The notes beneath the pieces were generated by a model, which searched no databases, was not told where the DNA came from, and saw nothing but the letters and a program-made list of their open reading frames with translations. The position numbers and the translations under genes were made by a program. DNA of 64,000 bases from Paenibacillus_AB sp036577625. GTDB taxonomy: Bacteria > Bacillota > Bacilli > Paenibacillales > NBRC-103111. Below, piece after piece: positions 17,089-25,089 of this stretch. The first letter of the stretch is position 1; each line of letters starts with the position of its first letter. Location: NCBI RefSeq assembly GCF_036577625.1, contig NZ_JARBDC010000011.1, positions 1 through 64,000 of the forward strand. Direction: 5' to 3'.

Positions 17089-18459
17089 TCAACAAAGCGG
17101 CAGCGATATTTTAAAGCGGGTGCCCTGCCCGACGTCGCTGTCGACCGCGATATGGCCGCCGTGATTTTTGATGATCCGGTAGCAAACGGCCAGTCCGAGC
17201 CCGGTTCCTTCCAGCTTCGTCGTGAAAAACGGGTCGAACAGCTTCGACTGGGTATGGAAATCCATCCCCGCCCCGTTGTCTTGAACGGTGATGACAACCT
17301 GCGAGTTTCGTTCGGCCGCCGAAATGCGGATCATGCCTCTTTCCCGCCGCGCTCCGCCGTCGATCGCCTCGAGCGAGTTGCGCACGATATTGAGCAGCGC
17401 CTGCTTCATCTGCTTGACGTCGACGCAGACGACGAGCCCGGGATCGATCGGAGAAAGCTCGATGTCGCACCCTTTCAAAATCGCCTCGCTGTCGAACAAA
17501 AGCCGCACTTCCCCGAGCAAGCTGTCCACATGAACCAGCTGTTTATCGGGCGTCGACGGCTTCGACGAATTCAAAAACTCGTAAATGATATCGTTCGCCC
17601 GGTCGATCTCCTCGATGACGATTTTCGCGTACTCCTCCTTGCCGAATTGCACGAGCTGCGGCCGCAGCAGCTGAATGAAGCCGCGAATCGATGTAAGCGG
17701 ATTCCGGATTTCGTGCGCGATCGCCGCGGCGATTTTGCCGAGCATGGCGAGCTTGTCGTTTTGGTAGGCGGACTGCTCGATCTTTTTAAATTCCGTCACG
17801 TCCTTCACGCTGATCAAAATATCCCCGTCCAGCTCTTCCCCGTACGTGGCCGTGACCAAGTAATGCCGGCCGTTCTCGTCGATCACTTCGTGATAGCGCA
17901 GCCGGTACAAAATCATTTCGCGGTACAGCTTGACGATAAGCCTCCGATACGTGCGGGACAGTCCGGAAAACGAGGCGAGCCCCTTGATGTCGAGTCCGAT
18001 GATCGACTTGCGCGGCACGCCCAGAAAACGTCCCATCAGCACGTTGACGAACGAAATATAGCCCTCGCAGTTGAACAAAACGATGCCGCAATCCATATGC
18101 TGCAGCACGTTTTCGTACTTGCTGGCGACCGCCTGGAACGAGCTGTGCGTCCTCGCGAGCGTATCCTTCAGCTCCTCGAGCGCCCGTTCCCGGTTCGGCA
18201 CGTGCTCGAACTTGAACCGGTAATGCGCCAGCAGCTCCATCAAAAAAACGAAGGACAGCCTGTAATAGCGAAGCGCCTCCTCCGGTTCCACACTGGCGGT
18301 GATCGTATGAATGCTCTGCTCGTGCAGCTGGACGATTTCCTCCGGCGCGACCGTTTGCAACGCGGCGCCCAATGCCGCCGCCGGATGATGAGAGCCGCTG
18401 CTGCCGTTTTCGAAAAATTGGGTCAGGGCTCGCAAGTATTGCTTCCTCAACTGAGACAT
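17089..18459 (-). CDS. Sporulation-type PAS histidine kinase
   Basis: 456 residues from the ATG at 18459, preceded by GAGGTG; a GTG two codons upstream belongs to that ribosome site. There is no membrane segment, so it is cytoplasmic. The N-terminal helical region (about 1-100, with APEEIVQLHEQ) resembles the RsbU-N-like region seen in some Bacillota sensors (moderate confidence). A PAS domain follows (about 115-225, DCGIVLFNCEGYISFVN). The H box AIAHEIRNPLTSIRGF holds the phospho-acceptor His249, and the ATPase domain has N (NIVRNSLEAID), G1 (DNGAGM) and G2 (GTGLGL) boxes. This architecture is that of KinA/KinE-like kinases feeding Spo0F/Spo0A. No response regulator is adjacent, as expected for a phosphorelay orphan. 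Confidence 0.87.
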   Translation of the reverse strand: MSQLRKQYLRALTQFFENGSSGSHHPAAALGAALQTVAPEEIVQLHEQSIHTITASVEPEEALRYYRLSFVFLMELLAHYRFKFEHVPNRERALEELKDTLARTHSSFQAVASKYENVLQHMDCGIVLFNCEGYISFVNVLMGRFLGVPRKSIIGLDIKGLASFSGLSRTYRRLIVKLYREMILYRLRYHEVIDENGRHYLVTATYGEELDGDILISVKDVTEFKKIEQSAYQNDKLAMLGKIAAAIAHEIRNPLTSIRGFIQLLRPQLVQFGKEEYAKIVIEEIDRANDIIYEFLNSSKPSTPDKQLVHVDSLLGEVRLLFDSEAILKGCDIELSPIDPGLVVCVDVKQMKQALLNIVRNSLEAIDGGARRERGMIRISAAERNSQVVITVQDNGAGMDFHTQSKLFDPFFTTKLEGTGLGLAVCYRIIKNHGGHIAVDSDVGQGTRFKISLPLC

Positions 18460-18604
18460 AAGCACACCTCTACCTGATTGTTAACGTGCAGCCGGCCTTT
18501 GCCGGACGAAATCCCCGGCGAGCTACCAGTATCATAGAGTCAATCCGCCGCTCCCGTCAATCGCAAATAAGCGCTAAAAAGTGGGAACGATGTCGAAAAA
18601 ATAC

Positions 18605-18646
18605 AAAAGCGTCCCGCAGTCCCAAAGCGTTGGAACTACAGGACGC
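18605..18646 (-). terminator. Intrinsic terminator of the sigI-rsgI operon
   Basis: On the minus strand a stem gcgtcctgtagttcc / gggactgcgggacgc with mismatches is followed by CTTTTGTATTTTTTC. Confidence 0.75.
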
Positions 18647-18689
18647 ATTCCGCCAACAAAAGTCGACAGCTTTTAAGCGCAGAAGACTC

Positions 18690-20165
18690 TTATCGTCTAT
18701 CCTCGTCTCTTTTATTCTCGTTCTCTTGTCTCTTTTTTTCGTCCTCTTGCTTCTTTTTCTCTTCTTCTTGCCGTTTTTTGTCGTCTTCCTGCTTCTTCTT
18801 GTCGTCCGGCCGGTTCTTGTTCTCTTCGGCTTGCTTCCTCGCTTCCGCCTGCTTCCTTGCTTCTTCCTGCTTCTTCTTCTCTTCCTCGAGCTTTTTCTTC
18901 TCGTCCTCTTGCTTCTTCAGCTCTTCCTGCTTCTTTCGTTCGTCCTCCAGCCGTTTGCGTTCCTGCTCCTGCTGCTGTCTTTTTTTCTCTTCTTCCTGCT
19001 TCTTTTTATCCAGCTCCTGCTGTCTTTTTTTTTCTTCTTCCTGTTTGTTCTTGTCGTCGTTTTTAGACGGCGGCGGCGTCCCGGTCCTTTGTCCGACGTT
19101 CGTCGCCCCGCCGGTCGCACTTTTGTTGTCGTTCTTGCTGTCGTTCTTGCTGTCGTTCTTGTTATCGTTCTTGTTATCGTTCTTGTTATCGTTCTTGTTA
19201 TCGTTCTTATTATCGTTCTTGCTGTCGCTCCTGTTGTCGCTCCTGTTGTCGCTCTTGCCGTCGGTTTTGGACGGAGACGCCGTTACCGGCTTCGAGGACG
19301 GCTTGTTTTTTTCCTTGACCTTGGCGTCGAGCTCGCCGTTTCTCTCCTGCTCCAGCAGAGCGGACAACGTTTCTTTTTTCGGCAAATTGCTCGAGTTGAT
19401 CAGCTTGCCGATTCCTCCCGCCTCTCTGGCGATTTTATGTACCGAATCGTCCTTCAGGGCGTTCAGATCGATTTCGTTGCCATTGTCCTTGGCGCTTAAA
19501 TAAATGGCGTATTTGCCCGCGGAAACGCCTTTGGAAAGCGCCTCCTCGCGAATCGTCGGCGGCGTTACGAAGGATGTGACCTGGATATTCGAAAACGTTG
19601 TCGGATGGGTCGTCTCGATATGCTTCGAGACCGTATCCATTACGATTTGCCCGAGGTTGCTCTCGTCTAGTTTCGCTTCCTCGTATACTTTCGTGCTGGA
19701 TATGATGATATCCCCCTCGTCTTGCTTGAGATACCCCTTTTGCTCGATTTGACTCATAATAACTTCCGTAGCGGCCGATAGCGGCTTCCCTACGACGTCG
19801 ATGCCCGACAGCAGCAAAGTGCCGTCGTCGTTTAATCCTCGCGCCTCTTGTACCTCGCTATCCTTATCGATGCCGAGCTCCACGCTCGGGTTAATGTCGA
19901 GCGTCACGTAAGCGACGATCGGCTTGACCCCTTCCAAATTGCCCCCCAGACCGGTAAACAGTACGATGCAAAAGAGGACAGCGGCGCTCAAAGCTAATAC
20001 GGCGGATAAAACGGGCCTTTTCAGGCGAAACGGAGGAGCGGAGAACAGCACTTCTTCTCCGATTTGGCATGCACGTCCCATACGGGGAATTTTCTTGAAT
20101 TGACCGTCCGGTGTTAGCACGACCAGATCCGCCTCGGTCAATTCCATCACAATGCCTTTATGCAT
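18690..20165 (-). CDS. rsgI: Anti-sigma-I factor RsgI with disordered C-terminus
   Basis: 491 residues. The N-terminal RsgI_N domain (1-48) binds SigI in the cytoplasm. A single membrane helix follows (about 51-74). Outside lies a conserved juxtamembrane domain (about 80-240) with DINPSVELG, including the Asn92-Pro93 bond known as the autoproteolysis site of RsgI proteins. The rest (about 285-491) is low-complexity: tandem NDNK/NDSK repeats, then a Lys/Glu/Gln-rich coil. Cellulolytic clostridia carry carbohydrate-binding domains here; B. subtilis RsgI instead has a disordered tail needed for wall sensing, and this protein follows the latter plan. Its start is 6 nt after the sigI stop, with GGAGGGGAG as ribosome site. 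Confidence 0.92.
   Translation of the reverse strand: MHKGIVMELTEADLVVLTPDGQFKKIPRMGRACQIGEEVLFSAPPFRLKRPVLSAVLALSAAVLFCIVLFTGLGGNLEGVKPIVAYVTLDINPSVELGIDKDSEVQEARGLNDDGTLLLSGIDVVGKPLSAATEVIMSQIEQKGYLKQDEGDIIISSTKVYEEAKLDESNLGQIVMDTVSKHIETTHPTTFSNIQVTSFVTPPTIREEALSKGVSAGKYAIYLSAKDNGNEIDLNALKDDSVHKIAREAGGIGKLINSSNLPKKETLSALLEQERNGELDAKVKEKNKPSSKPVTASPSKTDGKSDNRSDNRSDSKNDNKNDNKNDNKNDNKNDNKNDSKNDSKNDNKSATGGATNVGQRTGTPPPSKNDDKNKQEEEKKRQQELDKKKQEEEKKRQQQEQERKRLEDERKKQEELKKQEDEKKKLEEEKKKQEEARKQAEARKQAEENKNRPDDKKKQEDDKKRQEEEKKKQEDEKKRQENENKRDEDRR
19123..19258 (-). repeat. 12-nt tandem repeat inside rsgI
   Basis: About eleven copies of a 12-nt unit (plus-strand form tcgttcttgtta) encode four-residue repeats such as NDNK, NDSK and SDNR. 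Copy number could vary by slippage without breaking the frame. Confidence 0.8.
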
Positions 20166-20171
20166 GCTCGC

Positions 20172-20966
20172 TCACTCCCCTCCTTGGTGAACTTCCGGGA
20201 TATTCAGGTAATGCTTCAAATACGGGTAGGGCCCGCTGTGGATGAGGGCGACCGCGATAATAAACTTCCGGTTGCGCTCCAGCGTCTTTCGGGACACGTT
20301 GACCTGCTCCAGCAGCTCCTTGATCGGCAGCATTTTTTTGACGAGCACGATCGACATCATCGTTTGATCGCGCGCCAAAAGAGCCCCTATTTCGAATAAC
20401 GCTTCTCTGGAATCGCTATGTTTGGGAGAAGCCTCGACCAGGTCGCCAAACGAAATCCCGAAATCCTGCAAACAGCGGTTGAAGTCCACAATTTCACTTC
20501 GGCGTTCTTCAATTGTCTTTTCCTTTTCGTATTGTTCAATCGCCTGATGAACCTCGACCGGATTGACAATACTGTCCTCATCATCCTCCACTTCGAATGA
20601 ACTGTACGGGATTTGCCCGGTAAAACGAGACTCTTTGCGTATGAAATCGATCAGCCTTCGACGTATGACGGTTTCGGCGAAGCTCAAAAAAGACCTTCCC
20701 GACTCCGGCGAAAACTGATTGATGGCTTCGTTGAAGGCGCCGAGCGCGATGCTGAACTCGTCGTCTCTGGACGGATCGATATATCGTTTGCAAAAACGGC
20801 TCGTTACTTTGGCTACATAAGGCTGGTAATCGGTAATGAACTGATTGCGCAGCCGGATGTTCCCCTCCTGAATTTGCAGTACTTTTCGTTCGGGCGAATC
20901 GGGTATATCGGAATGATCGTGAGACTGGCGTTTTCCGAGAAACTTCTTGAATAAGACGAGCAGCAA
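20172..20966 (-). CDS. sigI: RNA polymerase sigma factor SigI
   Basis: 264 residues from a TTG at 20966, chosen because GAGGTGG lies 5 nt upstream; the GTG at 20975 belongs to that ribosome site but could be annotated as the start. The sequence matches sigma-I: region 2 with NQFITDYQPYVAKVTSRFCKRYIDPSRDDEFSIALGAFNEAI split below 20-residue blocks, and a C-terminal region ending in LPIKELLEQVNVSRKTLERNRKFIIAVALI, a helix-turn-helix. SigI directs wall-homeostasis and heat-stress genes in B. subtilis and polysaccharide-degradation genes in clostridia. It is held by RsgI, encoded immediately downstream. The leader carries a vegetative-type and a possible SigI-type promoter. Confidence 0.93.
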   Translation of the reverse strand: MLLVLFKKFLGKRQSHDHSDIPDSPERKVLQIQEGNIRLRNQFITDYQPYVAKVTSRFCKRYIDPSRDDEFSIALGAFNEAINQFSPESGRSFLSFAETVIRRRLIDFIRKESRFTGQIPYSSFEVEDDEDSIVNPVEVHQAIEQYEKEKTIEERRSEIVDFNRCLQDFGISFGDLVEASPKHSDSREALFEIGALLARDQTMMSIVLVKKMLPIKELLEQVNVSRKTLERNRKFIIAVALIHSGPYPYLKHYLNIPEVHQGGE

Positions 20967-20988
20967 ACGTTCCACCTCACACTACATG

Positions 20989-21018
20989 TTTCGAGTTGAC
21001 CCCAGTAGATATGGGGGT
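20989..21018 (-). promoter_or_regulatory. Possible autoregulatory SigI promoter
   Basis: Minus-strand ACCCCC (plus 21013-21018) and CGAAA (plus 20989-20993) are 19 nt apart, directly upstream of sigI. ACCCCC and CGAA are the -35-like and -10-like elements reported for sigma-I promoters; the best spacing is something I cannot verify here. Confidence 0.5.
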
Positions 21019-21038
21019 AACGCCAACCCGATTCTTGT

Positions 21039-21067
21039 ATTATACCATACATTTTTACGGCTGTAGA
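21039..21067 (-). promoter_or_regulatory. Probable vegetative promoter of sigI-rsgI
   Basis: Minus-strand TCTACA (plus 21062-21067), a 17-nt spacer and TATAAT (plus 21039-21044). Confidence 0.6.
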
Positions 21068-21209
21068 AAACGCGCCGTTCGCGCGCGCATATTGGGGCCC
21101 TCAGCCGTTCCGCGGCGCCGGTCGGGCCGCAGGCGGGGCATAGGCCAATCGAAGCCGTCCGCGGCGTCAAGCCCGGCGGGACCGCGAAACGTCCGCCTTC
21201 TAACGAAAG

Positions 21210-21233
21210 ACGCCTCTCCCGGAGGAGAGGCGT
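21210..21233. terminator. Probable terminator hairpin
   Basis: A perfect 10-bp stem acgcctctcc / ggagaggcgt with a tetraloop lies 15 nt after the stop of the gene at 21248. The T-run is weak on both strands. Confidence 0.55.
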
Positions 21234-21247
21234 TTGGGGTGTCACCG

Positions 21248-21676
21248 TTACAAATTGCCGCCGGACAACGCTTTTTTGCGCATTTTGTTGCAGCGTTCGC
21301 TCAGCGCGGTCAGCCGCTTTATCAGTTGCGCCTCCCATTCGTCGTCCTGAAGCAGCCTCGCGACGGGCAGCAGATCGAGCGCCATGTCGATCTGGTTCAG
21401 CACGACGTCGGCCGGCTCCTCGGATTCGACGTTCACGCAATTTTCGTACAGCCCGCTGCCCGACTTGTCTTCCACGTAATCCTGGAAATCGACCTCCGGC
21501 GCTCCGTCGCCGTGGGCGTATTCGGCCAATATTTCATACTCGCTTTCAACCATATAATGAACTTCGACGCGATGGCAAACGGGACAAAACAACAGCGGAA
21601 CGTTATGGATATGCGTTCCGATATGCCGCAGCGTTCCTTTCGTGCCGATCATGCTCGCTCCGCAGCAAAAGCTCAT
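21248..21676 (-). CDS. Conserved hypothetical protein with Cys motifs
   Basis: 142 residues from the ATG at 21676, preceded by GAAGGAGGATG; an in-frame extension upstream to 21769 lacks a ribosome site. The N-terminus has two Cys pairs, CC (4-5) and CPVC (about 31-34), with nearby His residues (RHIGTHIHN, CHRVEVH), suggesting a small zinc-binding fold. The middle is acidic (EYEILAEYAHGDGAPEVDFQDYVE) and the C-terminus basic and helical. The pattern looks like a family widespread in Bacillota, but I do not recognise a characterised member and assign no function. Confidence 0.7.
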   Translation of the reverse strand: MSFCCGASMIGTKGTLRHIGTHIHNVPLLFCPVCHRVEVHYMVESEYEILAEYAHGDGAPEVDFQDYVEDKSGSGLYENCVNVESEEPADVVLNQIDMALDLLPVARLLQDDEWEAQLIKRLTALSERCNKMRKKALSGGNL

Positions 21677-21813
21677 CGCCGCGCATCCTCCTTCTAGGTC
21701 GCCCGAAGGGCTTACGATTTTATCCTTAACGTATTCGACCCCGTCAGCGAAAATTCCTTTTCTCCGCACCCGCCATTATCAGGAAATTTGGCCGGTTCGA
21801 AGTCCGGCTCAAC

Positions 21814-21870
21814 GAAAAAAAAGGACGCGAGCCGGTCCGCTTCTCCTGCCAGCGAACCTTCCCGCGTCCC
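21814..21870 (-). terminator. Intrinsic terminator of gcvH
   Basis: On the minus strand gggacgcggg and ctcgcgtcc pair around a long loop and are followed by eight T residues. Confidence 0.7.
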
Positions 21871-21895
21871 TGCTTGCGGCGCCGTAACCGCGCCG

Positions 21896-22279
21896 TCAGC
21901 CTTGTCCGTACGTTTCCTTGTACTTGTCCGCACTCCACAGCTTGTCCAGCTCGGACACGTCGTCCATCTCCACGACGATCATCCAGCCTTCGCCGTACGG
22001 GGATTTGTTGACATGCTCCGGCGAATCCTCCAGGCTGCCGTTGACTTCCACGACTTTGCCCGTTACCGGAGCGTACAGCTCGGATACCGTTTTGACCGAT
22101 TCGACGCTGCCGAACGGCTCGCCGAATTCGACCTTGTCGCCGACCTTCGGCAGCTCCACGAAGACGATATCGCCGAGCTCGCTTTGGGCGAAATCGGTAA
22201 TCCCGATCGTAACGCGGTTTCCTTCCACTTTCGTCCATTCGTGCTCTTCGCTGTACTTCAGCTCTGCTGGTACGTTCAC
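21896..22279 (-). CDS. gcvH: Glycine cleavage system H protein
   Basis: 127 residues, the family length. The lipoyl-attachment lysine is K63 in GSVESVKTVSELYAPV. GcvH shuttles the aminomethyl group between the P and T proteins of glycine decarboxylase; in Bacillota it also serves as donor in lipoyl relay to other enzymes. None of gcvT, gcvPA or gcvPB is adjacent, as in B. subtilis where gcvH is also unlinked. The gene ends before a terminator at 21870. A thioredoxin-like gene lies 108 nt upstream on the same strand. Confidence 0.96.
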   Translation of the reverse strand: MNVPAELKYSEEHEWTKVEGNRVTIGITDFAQSELGDIVFVELPKVGDKVEFGEPFGSVESVKTVSELYAPVTGKVVEVNGSLEDSPEHVNKSPYGEGWMIVVEMDDVSELDKLWSADKYKETYGQG

Positions 22280-22387
22280 TAAACATTCCCTCCCGGAATA
22301 TGCGGACTCGTCCGACTGCGCGGACGTCGGGCGTTGTCCGACGAAGCTGAAATCGTTCCGCCGGACAAGCGCTCAGCGGTCCTTCGA

Positions 22388-22843
22388 TTATTCTTTCGGC
22401 CCCAAAATTTTATGGAGCCGTTGCTCCACCATGCCGATCGCTTTCTCGCCGGCGCCGAAGAAACGCATTTGGCCTTCGCCGTCGAACAAATAGTAAGCCG
22501 GCACGTATTCGTTCTGATACGCATCGGTTACCGCGTGATCGTTGTCGATCGCGATCGGATGCTTCATCTCGTACTGCCCGATCGTCGCCCGAACCGTTTC
22601 GAGATCGGTATCCTTCTCCGAACGGGGCATATGAACGCCGATCATTTTCAAATTGTACTGCTCGGCATACTTGTCTCTCCATTCGTTCAAAACAGGCAAG
22701 CTTTCTTTGCACATATAGCAGCTGACCGCCCAAAAATGGACGAGAACCGGCTGTCCTTGCAGCTGCGACTTGCTGACTTCGCCGTTGACCCATTCGGTAA
22801 CGCCCTGGAATTCGGGCATTTGCTCGCGCAAACGCATCGGCAT
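22388..22843 (-). CDS. TlpA/ResA-like thioredoxin-fold protein, apparently cytoplasmic
   Basis: 151 residues from the ATG at 22843, preceded by GAGGGGGGAAC. The thioredoxin fold is recognised by VLVHFWAVSCYMCKESLPVLNEW with the active-site pair C42-x-x-C45, and a cis-Pro region YVPAYYLF. Redox partners of the TlpA type are usually exported or membrane anchored, but here no signal peptide or helix precedes the domain. The protein therefore probably acts as a cytoplasmic thiol-disulfide reductase or peroxiredoxin-like enzyme. It lies between a 2-Cys peroxiredoxin gene and gcvH, all on the same strand. Confidence 0.85.
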   Translation of the reverse strand: MPMRLREQMPEFQGVTEWVNGEVSKSQLQGQPVLVHFWAVSCYMCKESLPVLNEWRDKYAEQYNLKMIGVHMPRSEKDTDLETVRATIGQYEMKHPIAIDNDHAVTDAYQNEYVPAYYLFDGEGQMRFFGAGEKAIGMVEQRLHKILGPKE

Positions 22844-22896
22844 CGTCGTTCCCCCCTCGATTCGTAATGACGCGCTTCCTTCGGAACCCCTTCTTG

Positions 22897-22934
22897 CAAA
22901 AACCCCCCACCTGCATGCGGCAGACAAGGGGGAG
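22897..22934 (-). terminator. Intrinsic terminator of the peroxiredoxin gene
   Basis: Minus-strand stem cccccttgtctgc / gcaggtgggggg followed by TTTTTGC. Confidence 0.88.
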
Positions 22935-22965
22935 CTTGTACAACGTTAAAGGTTAACTTGCTTGA

Positions 22966-23514
22966 TTACTTCGCAACCAGATGCTTTTGCCCCGGTTTCC
23001 AGTTCGCCGGGCACAAGCCGCCGGATTGCAGTGCTTGCAGCACGCGGATCGTTTCGTCGACGCTGCGGCCTACGTCCAGATGGTTGACGACTTGGTATTT
23101 CAATTCGCCTTCCGGATCGATGATGAACAAGCCGCGCAGAGCGACGCCTTCTTCTTCGATCAGAACGCCGTAGTCGCGGGCGACCGACTTCGTGTAGTCG
23201 GCGGCGAGCGGATAGTTCAGGCGGCCGAGGCCGTTCGAGTCGCGCGGCGTGTTGATCCAGGCGCGGTGGGAATGCTTGCTGTCCGTGCTGACGCCGAGAA
23301 TTTCAGCGTCCAGGTCTTGGAATTGCTCGTATGCTTCGCTCATCGCGATAATTTCCGTCGGGCATACGAACGTGAAGTCGAGCGGGTAGAAGAACAGGAC
23401 GAGCCATTTGCCCTTGTAGTCGTTCAAGGACACTTTGCCGAATTCTTCCCCGTTGCCCAGCGCGGTTTCCATTTCGAAATACGGCGCTTTTTTGCCTACC
23501 AAACGTTCTGCCAT
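22966..23514 (-). CDS. Typical 2-Cys peroxiredoxin (AhpC/Prx1 family)
   Basis: 182 residues from the ATG at 23514, preceded by a consensus AAGGAGG. Reduces hydrogen peroxide and organic hydroperoxides using the peroxidatic Cys51 (FYPLDFTFVCPTE) and the resolving Cys168 (GGLCPANW). The C-terminal KHLVAK ends shortly after the resolving Cys, typical of robust bacterial forms. No ahpF follows, so electrons probably come from thioredoxin or from the adjacent thioredoxin-fold protein (inference). The upstream region is AT-rich and holds a promoter and an inverted repeat that could be an operator for a redox regulator. Confidence 0.94.
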   Translation of the reverse strand: MAERLVGKKAPYFEMETALGNGEEFGKVSLNDYKGKWLVLFFYPLDFTFVCPTEIIAMSEAYEQFQDLDAEILGVSTDSKHSHRAWINTPRDSNGLGRLNYPLAADYTKSVARDYGVLIEEEGVALRGLFIIDPEGELKYQVVNHLDVGRSVDETIRVLQALQSGGLCPANWKPGQKHLVAK

Positions 23515-23615
23515 GATTGGTACCTCCTTATAATGGTGGATTCCTTGCCGATCGGGCAAGCATGTCCTATAGATGCAGTGGATGCATTATACGCGCGGAC
23601 GCGTTCACGAGTAAA

Positions 23616-23663
23616 ATCGTATCATCCTGAATTCGGAAAGTCAATAACGATACAAAATCGTAA
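23616..23663 (-). promoter_or_regulatory. Promoter and inverted repeat upstream of the peroxiredoxin gene
   Basis: Minus-strand TTGACT (plus 23639-23644), 17-nt spacer, TACGAT (plus 23616-23621). Just upstream lies TAACGAT (23645-23651) / ATCGTAA (23657-23663), an inverted repeat with one mismatch. A second TATAAT (plus 23586-23591) further down could be another -10 box. Confidence 0.6.
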
Positions 23664-23703
23664 CTAATATTTATTATTAACAAATTGAAATTTCAAGCCG
23701 AAG

Positions 23704-23739
23704 CAAAAAAACATCCCTCCGACGACTTGCGGAGGGACG
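23704..23739 (-). terminator. Intrinsic terminator of leuB
   Basis: Minus-strand stem gtccctccg / cggaggga followed by TGTTTTTTT. Confidence 0.9.
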
Positions 23740-23759
23740 TTCGATACTCCATTTGACGC

Positions 23760-24839
23760 TTACTTGCTCATGGCGGCCACGATCAAATCTCCCATCGCGG
23801 TCGTGCCGATCGCCTTGCTCTTGTCGACGGCGATGTCGCCGGTGCGGTGACCCGCGTCGAGAACCGATTTGACGGCGCGCTCGATAACGTCGCCCGCCTC
23901 ATGGTAGCCGAACGACAGCTTCAGCATAAGCGCCACGGACAAAATCGTCGCGATCGGGTTGGCGATCCCTTGGCCGGCGATATCCGGCGCGGAGCCGTGA
24001 ACCGGCTCGTACAGGCCGAAGCTGCCTTCGCCGAGCGAAGCCGACGACAGCATGCCGATCGAGCCCGTCAGCATCGCCGCTTCGTCGCTCAAAATGTCGC
24101 CGAACATATTTTCGGTGACGATGACGTCGAAGCTGGACGGACGGCGCAGCAGCTGCATCGCGCAGTTGTCGACGAGCACGTGCTCGAGCTCGACGTCCGG
24201 ATAGTCGGGCGCGATTTTGTTCACCGTTTCGCGCCACAGGCGGGACGTCTCCAGCACGTTCGCCTTATCGACCGAGCACAGCTTTTTGCGGCGGGTGCGG
24301 GCGATTTGGAACGCCTGATGGACGATGCGCTCCACCTCTTTCACGTTGTACACGCAGGTGTCGACCGCTTCCTGGCCGTTGTCCGTATCGCGGCGGAACT
24401 TCTCGCCGAAGTAAATGCCTCCCGTCAGCTCGCGCACGACGATCAGGTCCGTCCCTTCCAGCACTTCCGGCTTCAGCGTCGAAGCTTCCTTCAAGCAGTC
24501 GAAAATGACCGCCGGGCGAATGTTCGAGAACAGTCCGAGCGCCTTGCGGATGCCGAGCAAGCCCGTTTCCGGACGAAGCTCCTTCGGGTTGTTGTCCCAT
24601 TTCGGTCCGCCTACGGCGCCGAGCAGCACCGCGTCGGCGCGCTTGCATTTGTCCAGCGTATCCTGCGGAAGCGGGGTCCCCGTTTCGTCGATCGCGATGC
24701 CGCCGAACAGGCCGGTTTCCGTTTCGAACCGGTAGCCGAACAGCTCCTCCGTCTTTTTGAGCACTTTGAGCGCTTCCGCAACGACTTCCGGTCCGATGCC
24801 GTCGCCGGGCAAAACCGCGATTTTTTTCGTATCAGCCAT
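23760..24839 (-). CDS. leuB: 3-isopropylmalate dehydrogenase
   Basis: 359 residues, full length. Oxidatively decarboxylates 3-isopropylmalate in leucine synthesis with NAD and a divalent metal. Signature stretches are LPGDGIGPEVV at the N-terminus, RPETGLLGIRK, VVRELTGGIYFG, CSVDKANVLETSRLWRE and the metal/substrate loop NMFGDILSDEAAMLTGS; GSAPDIAGQGIANP marks the NAD site. It stands alone, divergent from an aminotransferase gene and about 9.5 kb from leuA-ilv. leuC and leuD are not in the window. No T-box precedes it, so it may not share the leucine-tRNA control of the ilv operon. Confidence 0.96.
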   Translation of the reverse strand: MADTKKIAVLPGDGIGPEVVAEALKVLKKTEELFGYRFETETGLFGGIAIDETGTPLPQDTLDKCKRADAVLLGAVGGPKWDNNPKELRPETGLLGIRKALGLFSNIRPAVIFDCLKEASTLKPEVLEGTDLIVVRELTGGIYFGEKFRRDTDNGQEAVDTCVYNVKEVERIVHQAFQIARTRRKKLCSVDKANVLETSRLWRETVNKIAPDYPDVELEHVLVDNCAMQLLRRPSSFDVIVTENMFGDILSDEAAMLTGSIGMLSSASLGEGSFGLYEPVHGSAPDIAGQGIANPIATILSVALMLKLSFGYHEAGDVIERAVKSVLDAGHRTGDIAVDKSKAIGTTAMGDLIVAAMSK

Positions 24840-24930
24840 TATGAGTCACTCCTACAAAAGAATGGTATTGGTTCGGATGCCTGCTCCTGCCATACTCCCA
24901 TTCTTGCATATTTCGGTCGGCAATACAAAG

Positions 24931-24959
24931 ATATAAAATCTATCGTTCCTATAGGTAAA
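24931..24959 (-). promoter_or_regulatory. Possible promoter of leuB
   Basis: Minus-strand TTTACC (plus 24954-24959), 17-nt spacer, TTATAT (plus 24931-24936), in a locally AT-rich stretch. Confidence 0.5.
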
Positions 24960-25089
24960 CGCAATAACAACCCCGAACAGGCCGTCTCCGCCGTTACTTT
25001 TCGGCATGAAACGTTAACGACGTAGAATCGTCCCATGAAATGGAGTACAATACCCTATAAGTGCACGTGCATAGAAGGGAGCGTTCCGA

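Noticed and set aside
18486..19499. Leu/Phe-rich membrane protein on the plus strand
   Set aside because: It is the antisense shadow of the Lys/Glu-rich tail of rsgI; the rsgI frame has the conserved domain and ribosome site.
24840..25089. T-box in front of leuB
   Set aside because: No GGTGGTACC-like motif, no specifier stem and no leader terminator in the 250 nt between leuB and the divergent gene.
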